DNA of 64,000 nucleotides. Origin: Avena insularis (lineage: Eukaryota; Streptophyta; Magnoliopsida; Poales; Poaceae). The stretch spans positions 478,551,392 to 478,615,391 of the forward strand of contig CM042694.1 in assembly GCA_023614405.1 (NCBI GenBank). The letters are read 5' to 3'. Below the pieces are notes generated by a model that had not been told where the DNA came from, made no database searches, and saw only the letters and a list, made by a program, of their open reading frames with translations. Made by a program: the position numbers and the translations under genes. Positions 42,698 to 54,100 of the stretch are shown here, piece by piece; position 1 is the first letter of the stretch, and each line of letters opens with the position of its first letter.

Positions 42698-44346
42698 TGA
42701 AGGGAATATGCCCTGAGAGGCAATAATAAAGTTGTTATTATGTATATTCCAAGTATAGGATGGATGTTTATTTTACATGCTATAATTGTATTAATACAGA
42801 AACGTTAATACATGTGTGTTTAATAAAAAAATAGAAAGTTCCTAGTTATGCCTCTCTTTGAACTAGCTCATTGATTAATAAGATGATCAAAGTTTCCTGA
42901 TCATGGACATTGGATGTAGTTAATAACGAGGTCACAACATTTGTGAAAAGATATGACGAACATTCATCTGAAATATAGCATTACGACCAAAGTCATTATG
43001 TTTATATTTCTATAACATCATACGAAGTAATCTTAGTCCTTAGACCATGAGATCATGTTAATCACTAACACCGAAAGAGTATCTTGGCAAGATCAAACAT
43101 CACACTGTAAAAGGGTGACTATAAAGGTGGGTTCAGTGCTATGAAGTTGTTATCTAGAGGCTCATGGATCAAGAGTGGGATTTGTCCATCCCGATGATGG
43201 ATATATATACTCTGGGCCCTCTCGGTGATATCACATTTAGAATAGCTTGCAAGTAAGTGATGTGATCACTAGAATGTTATATCACGGGAACGAGAAAAGA
43301 GTGCATGTCGGTAACAAGATCAAACTAGGTATTTGGATACCAATGATCGAATGTCGGACATGTAATATATCGCGAGACAAAGAGATTAAGTTACTTGCGT
43401 GAAAGGTTCTCACGATCATAGAAGTCATCGTCGAATATGTAGGAGTCAGAATGGATCTCCAGGTCCCGCTTCTGATTATTGATCTAAGAGGGGTCTCGAT
43501 CATGTATGAATTATTCATGAACCTTAAGGTGACACACTTAAGGGTTTCTAGACACCATTTGGAGCAAATATGTTTCAGACGAAAGAATTGCAAAGCACTG
43601 GAATTATTTCAATGGACACCGGAATTGTTTTGGGTGAAATTGCTGAAATTGGTTCTGCATGTGATATTGAAATATTGCAGGGGGTTTTATGTGAATGTTT
43701 GTTAATTAAAGTAATTAACAAAATTCTGAATAAAATAAATAAAAGAGTTTTATTAAATGAGAGTTTCATTAAATTTGGTGGAAATTTAATGTATGTGAGT
43801 GGAACTTTGAGTGGAGGCAAAATTGATGTGAGTGGAGCTTCCACCACATGAATGAGGAAGAGGTGGGGCACCCCCCATGGGTGCCGGCCATGGGAGGGGA
43901 GAAGTCACCCTCTCCTATAAAAGGCCCCCCTCTCCTTCCTCACAAAGTACACCTCCTCGTGAAGGATCTCTCTCCCACTCTAGATATATTCCCCCATGTC
44001 TCGGATTAGCGAGATACATGTTCCCAGTGGCATTTCGTCTGCAAGGAGTTGCTGCTTCCACTGATTTGCTGGAGCGAGGAGGTGGAGGTTGTTCGGTGGC
44101 CTGGACATGTGTGCGAGGACGGATGCGCTACTGATTTGCAGCGCTAGGACTTCCACACGATCTTGAGATCGGCAAGCGTTCGCCTACATCATCCACGAGT
44201 TCCATCTCGTTAACAAAGCTTTGTTGTCTTTGAGGGTAAGTTCTTTATGGATGTATATCCACACGTTTCTTGTATCTAGTAGATAGATCTTAGCATATAG
44301 TTCCCATCGTAGGAATTTTTTTGGTTTCTATGCCGCAATGCCAACA
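42698..44346 (+). mobile_element. 3' LTR of the plus copia
   Basis: It starts TGAAGGGAATATGCC after the purine tract CAAGTGGGAGAC and ends GCAATGCCAACA. It is followed by the CATCC duplication and the minus-copia gag leader. TATAAAAGGCC lies at 43915. Confidence 0.93.
43915..43921 (+). promoter_or_regulatory. LTR TATA box (3' LTR of plus copia)
   Basis: TATAAAA-GGCCCCCC, the same site as in the 5' LTR. A promoter here could read out into the minus-copia sequence on the plus strand. Confidence 0.6.
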
Positions 44347-44425
44347 CATCCTTCGCTAGTGGTTGACTATTCCTTAGTCCCAGTTTCGAGTTACATATAT
44401 TATCAACCGATATGGTATCAAATAC

Positions 44426-45322
44426 CTAGGTACTACTTAGACTACTAGTAAGGTACACATCAAGAACATGTATATCACATATACCTTTGTTCACTTTCCC
44501 GACGTTCTTATCTGCCAAGTACTTCAGGCAGTTCCGCTTCCAATGACCAGCCCCTTTGCAGTAATAGCACTCAGTATCGGGCTTAGGGACTCCCTTGGTT
44601 TTCTTCTTAAGAACAACAATAGATTTGATGTCCTTCTTGAAGTTACCTTTAGGCTTGCCTTTCTTGCCTCTTTTCTTGAAACTGGTAGTTTTATTGACCG
44701 TCAACACTTGATGTTCCTTTTTGATGTCTACCTCGGTAGTCTTAAGCATAGCTGCGAGTTTAGTGAGCGACTTGTTCGCACCATTCATGTTGTAATTAAT
44801 TACAAACCCTTTGTAACTTGGTGGGAGCGATTGTAGAAACCTATGTGTCATGAGATCAGCTGGAATCTCACATCCCAGTGTCTCAAGATGTTGAGCGTAG
44901 CCCATCATCTTGATGACGTGCTCGTTCACAGAGATGTGCTCCTCCATCTTTGCGTTAAAGAACTGTTCAAAGAGCTCATATCTCTCGGCATGGATTTGGT
45001 CTCCAAACATAGTTTTGAGTTCCTCCACCATGACACCAGCATCAGTAAGTTCAAAGCCCTTTTGAAATTCTGGCTCCAACAATTGGAGTATCGCACACCA
45101 CACAAGATTGTAGTCATCAGACTTTGTGTCATACACAGTATGCTCCTCCTGAGGAGCATCATATGCAGGGGCGTCACCTAACGGACCTTCAAGCACATAG
45201 GACCTTTTCATGCCCGAGAGGATAATCCTGAAGTTGTGGTGCCAGTTGGTGAAGTTAGACCCATTGTCTTGCAACTTTTCTTTCTCAATGAATACATTAA
45301 AATTGAATACAGGGGGTGCCAT
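44426..45322 (-). CDS. Copia gag of the minus copia (298 codons)
   Basis: The ATG at 45322 opens MAPPVFNFNVFIEKEKLQD, the standard start of BARE-type polyproteins. There is a capsid-like domain (residues about 20-190, with HRFLQSLPPSYKGFVINYN), a Lys-rich linker, then a CCHC zinc knuckle (CYYCKGAGHWKRNC, about residues 250-263) that binds genomic RNA. The frame ends at a TAG (44426-44428) at the position where homologous polyproteins continue into protease, so it may be a mutation and not an engineered gag stop. It is separated from its integrase by the 34.7-kb insertion. No intact LTR promoter remains upstream. Confidence 0.92.
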   Translation of the reverse strand: MAPPVFNFNVFIEKEKLQDNGSNFTNWHHNFRIILSGMKRSYVLEGPLGDAPAYDAPQEEHTVYDTKSDDYNLVWCAILQLLEPEFQKGFELTDAGVMVEELKTMFGDQIHAERYELFEQFFNAKMEEHISVNEHVIKMMGYAQHLETLGCEIPADLMTHRFLQSLPPSYKGFVINYNMNGANKSLTKLAAMLKTTEVDIKKEHQVLTVNKTTSFKKRGKKGKPKGNFKKDIKSIVVLKKKTKGVPKPDTECYYCKGAGHWKRNCLKYLADKNVGKVNKGICDIHVLDVYLTSSLSST

Positions 45323-45870
45323 GATCTATAATGCATTTGCATGGATTATTTAGACTAGGTTTAAAACAGATAAAATTCAAGTAAATTCAAAAATTACTTA
45401 TGAGAACTCCCACTCAAAATGACATCCCTCTAGTCATTTTAGTGATTACACGAACCAAATTCACTATGCCACGACCAATCATCACGAGTGTTGACACAAC
45501 CCCAATAGCGAGCATCATATGGACATCATTAATCCATATGACTCATGATTTACCCTTTGATTCATGTTTCGAGGCCATGTCTATACATGTTAGACTCGTC
45601 TAGTAAGAACCTTTGTATTCGCGTGTGTAAAACTATCTTACACCTATTGGATGCGAACATAGAATCTATCACACCTGATCATCACGTGGTGCTTCGAGAC
45701 GATGAACTTTCTTAACAGTGCCTAATAAGGAAGAACATATTATTATCTTGATATTTAGTGGGAGAGATCAACTTATAATGGTACCGAGGCAATCGAATAC
45801 TACCGACACGATCAAATCAACGCAAAATAAGATGCATTAAAGGATAAACATCACATGCATATATACGCAG
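45323..45870 (-). other. Leader of the minus copia, truncated
   Basis: The sequence upstream of the gag ATG resembles the plus-copia leader (for example TTTAGAC...AGTAAT-like blocks and ACATGATCATC...CACGTGGTGCTTCGAGAC). The PBS and 5' LTR that should follow are gone. At about 45870 the sequence changes to Tat-type element B. No gene. Confidence 0.65.
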
Positions 45871-47022
45871 CTGTGCTGCTACTTAACCCCTTGGAAGATG
45901 TAGTCCAACGGCCAGCAGAAACCCTATCAGACGCGTGGCGCACATCGCGATCGACACGTGGAGGACCTGAAGCACGAACCATCCCCCACTACCCCCATTA
46001 CACGTGGAAATCGAGGAGGCGCAGTTAAAACAAGAGATTACGCAAGCCCGGTCAAGTCAGGATCAGAAAATGGGACCCATCGCTCATCACGTCCCGTCAA
46101 AGCCGCTCACGCGGGCAACTGAGATCATCATATCGTTAGCACTGATGTCATCAAAGGTTAAGCAGTAGAAGACTTCGACTAGTTTAGTCCTTTCTCGAGT
46201 CTTTGACTCCACCAAGCACTCAGGGGCTACTCCCATAGGGAGCGCTGGTCGTTCACCCTACAATTTTTCTTTTCTGCAGGAATATGGACATTCAAAGCAT
46301 ATCCAACCACTTGAATCCACGATTTGACTATGGACATGGGTTACTCCCATAGGGAGCGCTGGAAATAAATTCGACTGAAACAAGCAAACAAAAGATGACA
46401 GCAGTCGTAGAATTTCTTTAGTCCCTGCCAGAGTCTTCGACTCAACCAGGCATTCGGGGGCTACTCCCATAGGGAGCGCTGGTCGTGCACCCTATGACTA
46501 TTTGTACATCGTACTATGTGTCGATAACATCCATAGTCTATGGCGACACCACCTCATATTTTTCCCTAGAAAGAGACTGCATCTCCCTGGTCACCCGAAT
46601 CATCTCCGCGATGACAAAATTTCGGATGTCGTGCTTGCAGCATGAAGATAAGACCTAAATAAGGCCTGGCAACGCATTTGCTACGCACTACCAGAAATTT
46701 ATCCGTACCTACAGGTGCGATGAACATGCCTTGAAGGACGCGTCGAGTGCTCACACCCATATACTGGAATTCGACTCCTGTAAGACCTTCGTGGCTTGAG
46801 TCGAATTACACTAGCACTTTTCCGATTTCGAGTCCAGGGGCTCGAGTTCGAGTAGATTGCGTTGTTTTTCCCTAAGGTAGTTAACCGATACTAATACATC
46901 GGTTAAATCAGGCACGCACATCAACAAATCCCTATGACACAAACAGAGCACTCGAAAAAATACTCAGTCATGAACTTGAAAGGCTTCATAAAGTCCCCAG
47001 TCGAATCTGCGATTCCACTGGA

Positions 47023-47036
47023 CACTCGGGGGCTAC
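47023..47036 (+). other. 3' polypurine tract of element B
   Basis: CACTCGGGGGCTAC ends one base before the LTR start TGACATGGG and is identical to element A. Confidence 0.8.
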
Positions 47037-47524
47037 TGACATGGGTATACCCTACAGGTACTCAAGTCTTGTATATACGATCCAGATACGGTGAAAGCCC
47101 ACGGCGTTGCCACGGCCCAATGAAGACTTCGAGTGGCCCACGGACTATCGATAACTTGTGAGACAAGAAGAAGATTTAAAGATAGAAAGTTTGAAGAGCA
47201 AACCCTAAACTGTAACAGACTCGACCTGCTACCTGAGACCTGGCCTATCTATATAAAGGCTAGGAGGGGGCAGCGAGGAGGACACATGCAACCCTAGTTT
47301 CCACAACCCTCGCCAGATTACATCTGCGCACCATTGTAATCTTCGATTCCTTCACTAATTCCAAGAGCAGACAAGCAGGAGTAGGGACCTCTACGAGGCC
47401 TGAACCTGGGTAAACCTTGCATCCCTATGTGCTTGTTTGCTAGCCGATTGATGCTTCCAGCGCTCCCTCCTTCTCCAAAACCCAAGTCCATAACAATGGG
47501 CATTGATGAGTTAAACCCTCGTCA
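47037..47524 (+). mobile_element. 3' LTR of element B (488 bp)
   Basis: It starts TGACATGGGTATACCC and ends AAACCCTCGTCA. It shares with the element A LTR the TATA region (TATATAAAGGCTAGGAGGG), the GCAGGAGTAGG block and GAACCTGGGTAAACC. The remaining sequence is considerably diverged. Confidence 0.88.
47250..47257 (+). promoter_or_regulatory. TATA box in element B LTR
   Basis: TATATAAA followed by GGCTAGGAGGG, the same arrangement as on the minus strand of element A. Confidence 0.6.
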
Positions 47525-47538
47525 TTGGGCTTTCTTTT

Positions 47539-48021
47539 CTACACAAGACGGAGAACCAAATCGCCCTTATTGAAAGACCGGTTTCTGACTCTTTGGCTAT
47601 GATACTTGCATAACTTCTGCTGATAGGCTGTTGATCTCATCTCAGCAACGATGCGAACTTCTTCGACTAAGTCGAGATCATTTTGTCGAGAAATTTCGGC
47701 ATCCTCTTCAATATATGTGGCAACTCTAGGAGAAGTGTGAATCAAATCACTAGGAAGAACTGCTTCTGCGCCATAGACCAAGAAGAAAGGTGTGTATCCG
47801 GTTGACCTGTTCAGAGTTGTTCGCAAGCTCCATATTACAGAAGGTAATTCCTCTACCCAAGCCCCCGCAACACGTCGTAGTGGTGCTTCGAGTCTTGGTT
47901 TTAGGCCTTGTAGAATTAAACCATTTGCTCTTTCGACTTGTCCATTAGCCTGCGGATGTGCGACTGACGCAATGTCAAGCCGGATATTTTGTTCATTGCA
48001 GAATTCGGCAAGCTCTCCCAT
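47539..48021 (-). pseudogene. Element C integrase, C-terminal half
   Basis: This 160-codon frame begins in the catalytic core with the conserved VAHPQANGQVERANGLILQGL block, including the third catalytic Glu (QVERAN). It continues with WVEELPSVIWSLRTTLNRSTGYTPFFLVYGAEAVLPSDL, usual in plant gypsy integrases, and RNRSFNKGDLVLR of the GPY/F-like region. It would complete the DDE core with the frame upstream (48075-49091). It is cut at 47525 by the element B junction. Confidence 0.9.
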
Positions 48022-48074
48022 AGAGAAATTACTCCCGTTGTCCGCGATAATGCTATGCGGGTAACCGTATTGGA

Positions 48075-49091
48075 TTATGACATCCTCGACAAATCTTCTG
48101 GTTGTTGCTCCATCACAACTAGTGACGGTTTAGCCTCAATCCATTTTGTGAATTTATCCACCATCACTAAGAGATGAGTAAATCCACTTGGAGCTCGTTT
48201 AAACGGTCCTACCGTGTCAAGCCCCCAGCCCACGAAAGGCCATGTTATAGGTATTGTTCGTAGTTGATCAGCAGGAACGTAAGCTTGTATGGCATATTTT
48301 TGGTAGCCTTTGAACGTCTTGACCAGCCGTTCGGCATCTGCCTTGGCTGTAAGCCAAAAAAAAACGTGTTGGAAAGCTTTTGCCACTAGAGATTTGGCTG
48401 CAGCATGGTGACCACACTCACCTTCGTGGATTTCCCGTAAGATTTCCACTCCTTCTTCCAGAGATACACAGCAATGAAAGGCCCCAGACACGCTCCGCTT
48501 ATAGAGCTCACCACTAATTATAGTGTAGGCTTTTGATCGTCGGATGATTTGTCGGCTTAGAACTTCATCTTCGGGTAATTTTCCATCTACCAAGTACTCA
48601 AGGTAGGGTTGAGTCCAGCTGGGAATCACAGCCAGAACTGCTACTAAAGGTGAGTTGGATTTGGTCAGATATTCCTCGTCTACTCCTTTTATAGAAGGAA
48701 CTTTGAGGTGCTCCAAAAAAGCGCCATCCAAAACCTTTTTCCGTGCAGAGCCTATACGAGATAATGCATTTGCTTCCTCGTTTTCTATTCGAGGGATGTG
48801 TTGACCTTCAAACCCTTCAAACGATTTAGATAGTTCATCCACGACAGCTCTATATGCTTCCATGTGTTTATTCGCATTACAAATATCCGACACTAGTTGG
48901 GCAACAAGATCCGAATCTCCATGACACATTAAACGTCGGATGCCGATATCCTTAGCAATCTGTATTCCATGCAGTAGTGCTTCATACTCGGCAATGTAAT
49001 TCGTCGTCGTGAAGTGGATCTGCAATACATAGAAAAGTTTATCTCCTTGGGGTGATTTGAGCACCATGCTAGCCCCCAAGCCCCCGAGCAC
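48075..49091 (-). pseudogene. Element C RNase H and integrase N-terminal half
   Basis: This 338-codon open frame holds RNase H (AEYEALLHGIQIAKDIGI, CHGDSDLVAQLV, ENEEANALSRIGS) in residues about 1-115, then a spacer, then integrase. The HHCC finger is HEGECGHH but the Cys pair reads FKGYQKYA, so both zinc-binding cysteines are replaced (Phe and Tyr). The first catalytic Asp lies in GLDTVGPF and DKFTKWIEA follows. A frame break separates this from 48021. The second catalytic Asp region lies near the break. The protein degrades template RNA and inserts cDNA in functional relatives. Confidence 0.9.
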
Positions 49092-50280
49092 CGTATACCC
49101 GTCAAAATGTAAGGTCTAGTACTCCGACTCTGGCAGGGTCATACTCTCTGTTGTCTCTGTCCAATCAGCAACAAAGTCAGCGAGGATTTGGGATTTGATT
49201 GCTGTACGAGGTTTGTACTCAATGTCGAAAGCTGAAAGCTCTGTGCCTCATTTTGTGACGCATCCTGTAGCATCACTATTGTTGATTATATCTTTCATGG
49301 GAGCTATGCTCACCATGGTAATTGTATGTTCCTAAAAATAATGCCGTAACTTACGAGATGCTAAAAACACACCATAAGCCAGCTTTTGATAGTGCGGATA
49401 CCGCTGCTTTAATTCAGTTAAGACCTCATTGAGATAATAAGTCGGACGTTGCACCAGGTGTTCCTGATTTTCCTCTAGTCTCTCCACTACCATGACGACA
49501 CTAACGACCCTGCTTGTCGCAGCGAGATAGAGCAACATCGGTTCCCGTGGTTCCGGTGCTGCAAGGATGGGAGCAGATGAGAGTATTGCTTTCAGGTCTT
49601 GTAGTGCAGCTTCAGCTTCGTTGATCCAAACAAACTTTTTGGTCTTTTTCAGGAGCTTGTATAGTGGTGCAGCTCTTTCACCGAGCCGACTTACAAACCG
49701 ACTGACTGCAGCAATGCAACCAATTAGTCTTTGAACGTCCTTTAGGCAAGTTGGCCTGGAAATATTGAGTATAGCCTTAATCTTGTCTCGGTTTACCTCT
49801 ATGCCTCTTTGAGACACGATAAAACCTAACAATTTTCCGGCTGGTATTCCAAAGAAGCACTTCTTCGGGTTAAGCATTATGTTGTATATTTGTAAATTGG
49901 CAAATGTTTCCTCCAAGTCAGAAATTAGCGTTTCCTTGTTTTTGGACATCACCGCAATGTCATCCACATATGCATGTACATTGCGTCCGATTTGGTCGAG
50001 GAGGCAACGCTGTATAGTGCACTGGTACGTAGCTCCTACGTTCTTGAGCCCAAAGGGCATCGTAAAAAACCAGAAGGTTCCGAAGGGGGTTATGAATGAA
50101 GTTTTGACTTTGTTAGATTCCTTCATCCAGATTTGGCGATAACCGGAATATGCGTCGACAAAACATAGGAGTTCCGAGCCTTCTGTACAATCGATAAATT
50201 GATCAATCCTAGGCAGAGCGAATGGATCTTTTAGACAAGCCTTGTTCAAGGCAGTATAATAAAGACACATCCTTAAATCA
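49092..50280 (-). pseudogene. Element C reverse transcriptase
   Basis: The main frame 49332-50270 (312 codons) carries CLYYTALNKACLKDPFALPRID, CFVDAYSGYRQI (first catalytic Asp), TPFGTFWFFTMPFGLKN, the YVDD box at about residue 100 (HAYVDDIAVMSK), then FFGIPAGKLLGFIVSQRGIEVN and RLIGCIAAVSRF. The RNase H-like connection ends RKLRHYF. A stop at 49331 separates it from the RNase H of the following frame. The usual tyrosine and catalytic residues are intact, but the frames are broken upstream and downstream. Confidence 0.92.
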
Positions 50281-51182
50281 ATGGTGTCCTTTTAGGGACC
50301 ATTACAGGATTGTCCGACCACTCAGTGTGGATGACCTCTTCTATGAAAACGTCATAGGGACTTTTTGACAGGTTTAGCATTCGAGTGTATATTTAGAGAG
50401 TGCTCAGAAAGTTCCCTAGGTACTCTGGTCATGTTAGATGGCTGCCATGCGAAGATATCTTGATTTGCTTGGAGGAACTTGAAGAGCACGCTTTCCTATG
50501 CGCTATCTAGGCCTACACCTATATGGGTCACCTTGGAGGGGTCATCATCCTTCAATGGCGTCTTTTTCATCTCTTCCGATGTCTTGAACTCTGGATTTGG
50601 CTTTGTCACCTCCTTCTTCGTCGCGGCCATCTCAGACGGATCAATGGTATTCTTGATCTCCTGGTACTCCTGGGCTTGCAGCACGGATTCAGCAAAGGCG
50701 GCATTTCCGTCCTCATACTCTCGCGCCTTCTTCGGGTCTCCCCTGATTGTGATCACGCCTTTGGGACCTGGAATTTTCATCATATTGTAAATGTAACACG
50801 GACGAGCCATAAAAGCCTAGTAAGCTGGACGCCCGAATATAGCATGATACGCGCTCTTGAACGGGACCACTTCGAAGGAAAGTGCCTCCGTCCGATAATT
50901 CTTTGGAGTTCCAAAGGTAACATCCAAAGTGATCTCTCCCAGGGAATTTGCTTGTCTTCCTAGGACAACTCCGTGAAAGATCACAGAGTTGTAGTTTAGC
51001 TGGGTCTCCGAGATCCGCATCCAACATAGTGTTTCGACATACAGGATGTTAATGCTACTGCCGCCGTCCATGAGAGTCTTGGAGAAACCATAGCCGTAAA
51101 TAAGCGGATTGACGACTAAGGCGTATTGTCCTTGCCTGTGCAACTTAGGCGGATGATCAGCATGGTCAAAGGTGATTGCCAC
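50281..51182 (-). pseudogene. Element C aspartic protease and RT leader
   Basis: The frame 50817-51182 (121 codons) has the retropepsin-like box FSKTLMDGGSSINILY and the C-terminal motif YHAIFGRPAY, typical of Tat-type proteases (D-G-G-S). The frame after it, 50496-50810, begins MARPCYIYNMMKIPGPKGVITI and is hydrophilic, as is usual between protease and RT. A frame break separates it from the RT. The protease would mature Gag-Pol. Confidence 0.82.
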
Positions 51183-54100
51183 TTTCGACCTGTCCAGGAA
51201 TTGGGGGACAGCCGGAACTGTTGCGTTGAGCTCATGCAGAACTACTTTCTTGACCTTAGCTGGTTGAGATCTGAGGAAGGTGACGTAAGTGTATTTATTT
51301 GTCGGGAAGTTTTTCCTCCCCTCTGGCTTGGGATTTGAAGGATCAGATCCTCCATGTCGGAATCTTCCTTGGTCTCTTTATCTTTTTCAGGATTCTTCTT
51401 TCCCTTCTTCCACTTAGCCTTGTAGCCAGCAGTATCGTCTTTCTTGATGTCGTCATTAAAACAACACTCGGTGTTTGTGTGAGACGAGCCCCCATTGGCA
51501 TCTAAGTGATGCACACATGGGTTATTGGCAATGTCGGCCTAGGAGTAGGTTTTGCCAGGTTGTTGGTGTCGTCTACCCTAGACTCTTGATGTCCCACGAC
51601 CGCGTCCGCGGTCGCCGCCATGTCCTCCTCGTCCTCCAGACCCGAAAGTAGCAGTGACCACTGCCGTTTCCGCGTTGGATTTTTCTTCCAAAGTGTTATT
51701 GCGCTTCTGAGCTTGTTGCTTTGGTTGTTTTGCCAATTGTGGCATAGCTAGGGCGTTCAGTAATCCCTCTGTGTCGTCGTCAGCATCTGCATACTTGCTC
51801 GCTGTTTCTATCATCTCTCCCCAATCAGTGACCTTGTCACACTTCAAGCGATGACGTAGTAAACCAATTGGGAGTCCTGCAATGAAAGCTTCAATCGCAG
51901 TTTGGTCATTTACTCCTTCATAGAAGTTCTTAGTGTCGATCCATCGTCCGAGGTAATCTCGGAAAGTTTCTTTGGCTTTCTGGGTGCAACGCTATAGGTC
52001 TCCTACCATACAGGGCCTCCGATACGTGCCTTCCAAATTCCGAAAGAACGCACTTTGCGTGTCATACCAGTCGTGGATGGTGTTCTCCGGAAGTTCATTG
52101 AGCCATGATCGTGCCCTCTTCCGCAACATAAGTGGGAGATATCGGGTAGCAACCAGGCTGTTTCTGCCTTTATTGATGCAGCAAGCTTGGAAAAAGTCCT
52201 GGAGCCAAGTATCTGGCCGAGCTACACCGTTGTAGGGCTGGATGTGTCTTGAGATAGCAAATCCTTCCAGGAATCTTGTTGCTCTTATGCATGGTCCGAA
52301 GCATTTTGGGCCCACGTATATATCATCGTTTTCATAGCGCCGCGCCTCTATATTAGAGTTAATCCGGTGTCTCGCCTCACAGGTTATAGAGATCGCCATT
52401 CTGATTGATGGTTGTGGCTGCGGTGCCTTGGATCCGGACTTCGGCTTCTGCCACCACCTCCTCCGCCACGACACCCTCCTTGGCCTCCTTGAGAGCCGTT
52501 GTGATGGCTATTTGGTGGAGAGGATGGAGGAACTGGATTGTTTCCGGCTAATCGCCGGCCTCCATCCGGAGCATCATTATTCCGGTTCCGAGGAGGCTCT
52601 TCATTCCGACGAGCCCCCTGCCAGCTTGACTCGGTACGGTGTTCGTCATTCCTTTGTCCGTCATTCCCATCATGATGGGGTTCAGCTGGATGACTTGTAT
52701 GTCTAGGAGGTGGCATTCTTTGACGATCCTCCTCCCTATGTTTCTCTTTGTCTTCTTCCCTGCGTTCGTTCGACTCTCTCCGAGGAGGATTTGTCGGATA
52801 CAGTGCAGCAATCACCTCTTGCTCGGCGGCTGGAGCAATGTTGCGCCAGTCACGTGTAGCTCGGTGGTGCTGTCCTGAAGATCCGGTTCTTGAGTGATTG
52901 TCTTCCCGACGGTCAGAACGGTGATGCTGTTCCGAAACCCGTTGGGGTCTTATGTCGTTCTAGGTCGGATCCATGCGACATTGATCTGATTGAGAGACGA
53001 GTTTTCTGCTCCTGGATTTCGCAACCTTCTCCTGCTCCAGACCCTTGGTGAGTACCTTAATGCCCAATCGAACCTCTTCTGGGCCTGGATTATTTGCCAG
53101 GATATCTCGAGCTGCAGTGGTGTTTTGTACTGGTGTTGGGTACACCAGATCTCCATTACTTTCGAGCCGAGGCATCCTCGGATCTCCCTCAAAGAGAACC
53201 TTTCGTACTTCCGGAAATTTGCTAGCCCGTACGTGGCCTTTCCAGTTCTTCTGATGTTGTAGAGATATGATCTTCTCCACATTGGCCATGCGCTTCTTCT
53301 CTTCCCTGATGTTTTTGGGTTCATCCAGGAGTACTTGGCGGCACGCTTCTAGGGCTTGGGCCCTTTCGTCCTATTCCGCAGCAGTGAGTTCTGCTGCAGT
53401 AGGGCTAGGTGTGGTTAATGCAGCATCGATGAGTTTACGGGCACCTGCGGTGACCACGTGTCCATCCACCGGGCTCGTCTGGGATAAGTGCTCCATCTGA
53501 GTCTTCCTCGTATTCCTCGGCAATCACCTCATTTGCTAGAAGTTCTTTTGTTGGGGTCTTGTTCTTCTTGTTCTTCTTCTTTGCCTTCTTGGCAGCGCCA
53601 GTAGCAAAGACGGCTTTGGGTCCGTTTCCCGGAGTCAAGCTCTGATCGGTACTTTCGAACATCTGGACCTCAGGATTATCTCCGAGATCCATGTCATCCT
53701 GCACTTTGGGAGAATTTTCTCTGGATCCTTCATCCATTGTTTCTCCTTCTTCTGCAGCTTTGGAGTTGTACTCCTCTTCATATTCCACGGAGAACTTCCA
53801 GAAATCCGCCGACATCATCGAGTCATCCGAGGATGCGGGTAAGTCGGTGTTTGTTCCGATCGCCTCCAGCACCGACTCTTCGTTGTCTCCAGCATCAGTA
53901 GAGCCGGATCCGGATCCAACATACCTAACAAAGTGCGCCATGTGGGTCCTGAGGTAGTTGTGGCTTTCCTCGTGGGCTTCCTCGAAGATCCTGATGGTTT
54001 CGAGAACCTCATCCACGTTTGCACCTTGCAGCATCATGCGCCTCAACGTATGCCTCAAGAAAGGTTGGTCTGTTCTAGCATTGGTAGAGCCGGAACCGAG

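Larger units (their letters stand above)
9666..44346 (+). mobile_element. Plus-strand copia element (BARE/Angela/WIS-like), complete but nested and decayed
   Basis: The 5' LTR (9666-11305) and 3' LTR (42698-44346) match, with TG...CA ends, an initiator-Met PBS, a gag-protease-integrase-RT-RNase H order and an exact CATCC duplication. The element's own DNA is interrupted by a hAT-like element and two Stowaways, an Athila-lineage element (16001-36537) and a Tat-type element (36785-41390). Without those it would be about 8.3 kb, normal for this family. By eye the first 200 bases of the two LTRs differ at about 13 sites. Premature stops and frameshifts make most of the polyprotein dead, though the last third of pol stays open. 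Confidence 0.95.
4211..45870 (-). mobile_element. Minus-strand copia element hosting the main nest (BARE/Angela-like, decayed)
   Basis: From 5' to 3' on the minus strand the surviving pieces are: leader (about 45870-45323), gag (45322-44426), pre-integrase/integrase (9660-9112), reverse transcriptase (5731 to about 5090) and part of the 3' LTR (about 5090-4211). Corresponding pieces of the plus copia at 9666-44346 align with them. The element is split by the plus copia (duplication CATCC) and by a LINE. About 1.1 kb between integrase and RT is missing, RNase H and the upstream LTR are deleted, and the 5' LTR is absent. The right limit is approximate because the junction with Tat fragment B has no clear terminus. 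It is the oldest recognisable insertion here and cannot move by itself. Confidence 0.8.
45871..47524 (+). mobile_element. Element B: 3' fragment of a Tat-type element related to A
   Basis: The orientation is plus because a CACTCGGGGGCTAC polypurine tract precedes the LTR at 47037, which ends ...CCTCGTCA at 47524. PPT-like modules at 46216, 46336 and 46451 match those of element A in reverse complement. The front (45871-46190) has no counterpart in A. The 5' LTR and most of the interior are missing, so the left limit is approximate. Frames such as 46566-46760 resemble frames of A but have no domain. To the right it abuts the pol of element C with no visible partner duplication. Confidence 0.8.

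Noticed and set aside
47037..47524. LTR at 47037-47524 as the 3' LTR of element C
   Set aside because: Its PPT lies on the left and the LTR reads in plus orientation, opposite to element C; its sequence matches element A, not the element C 5' LTR.
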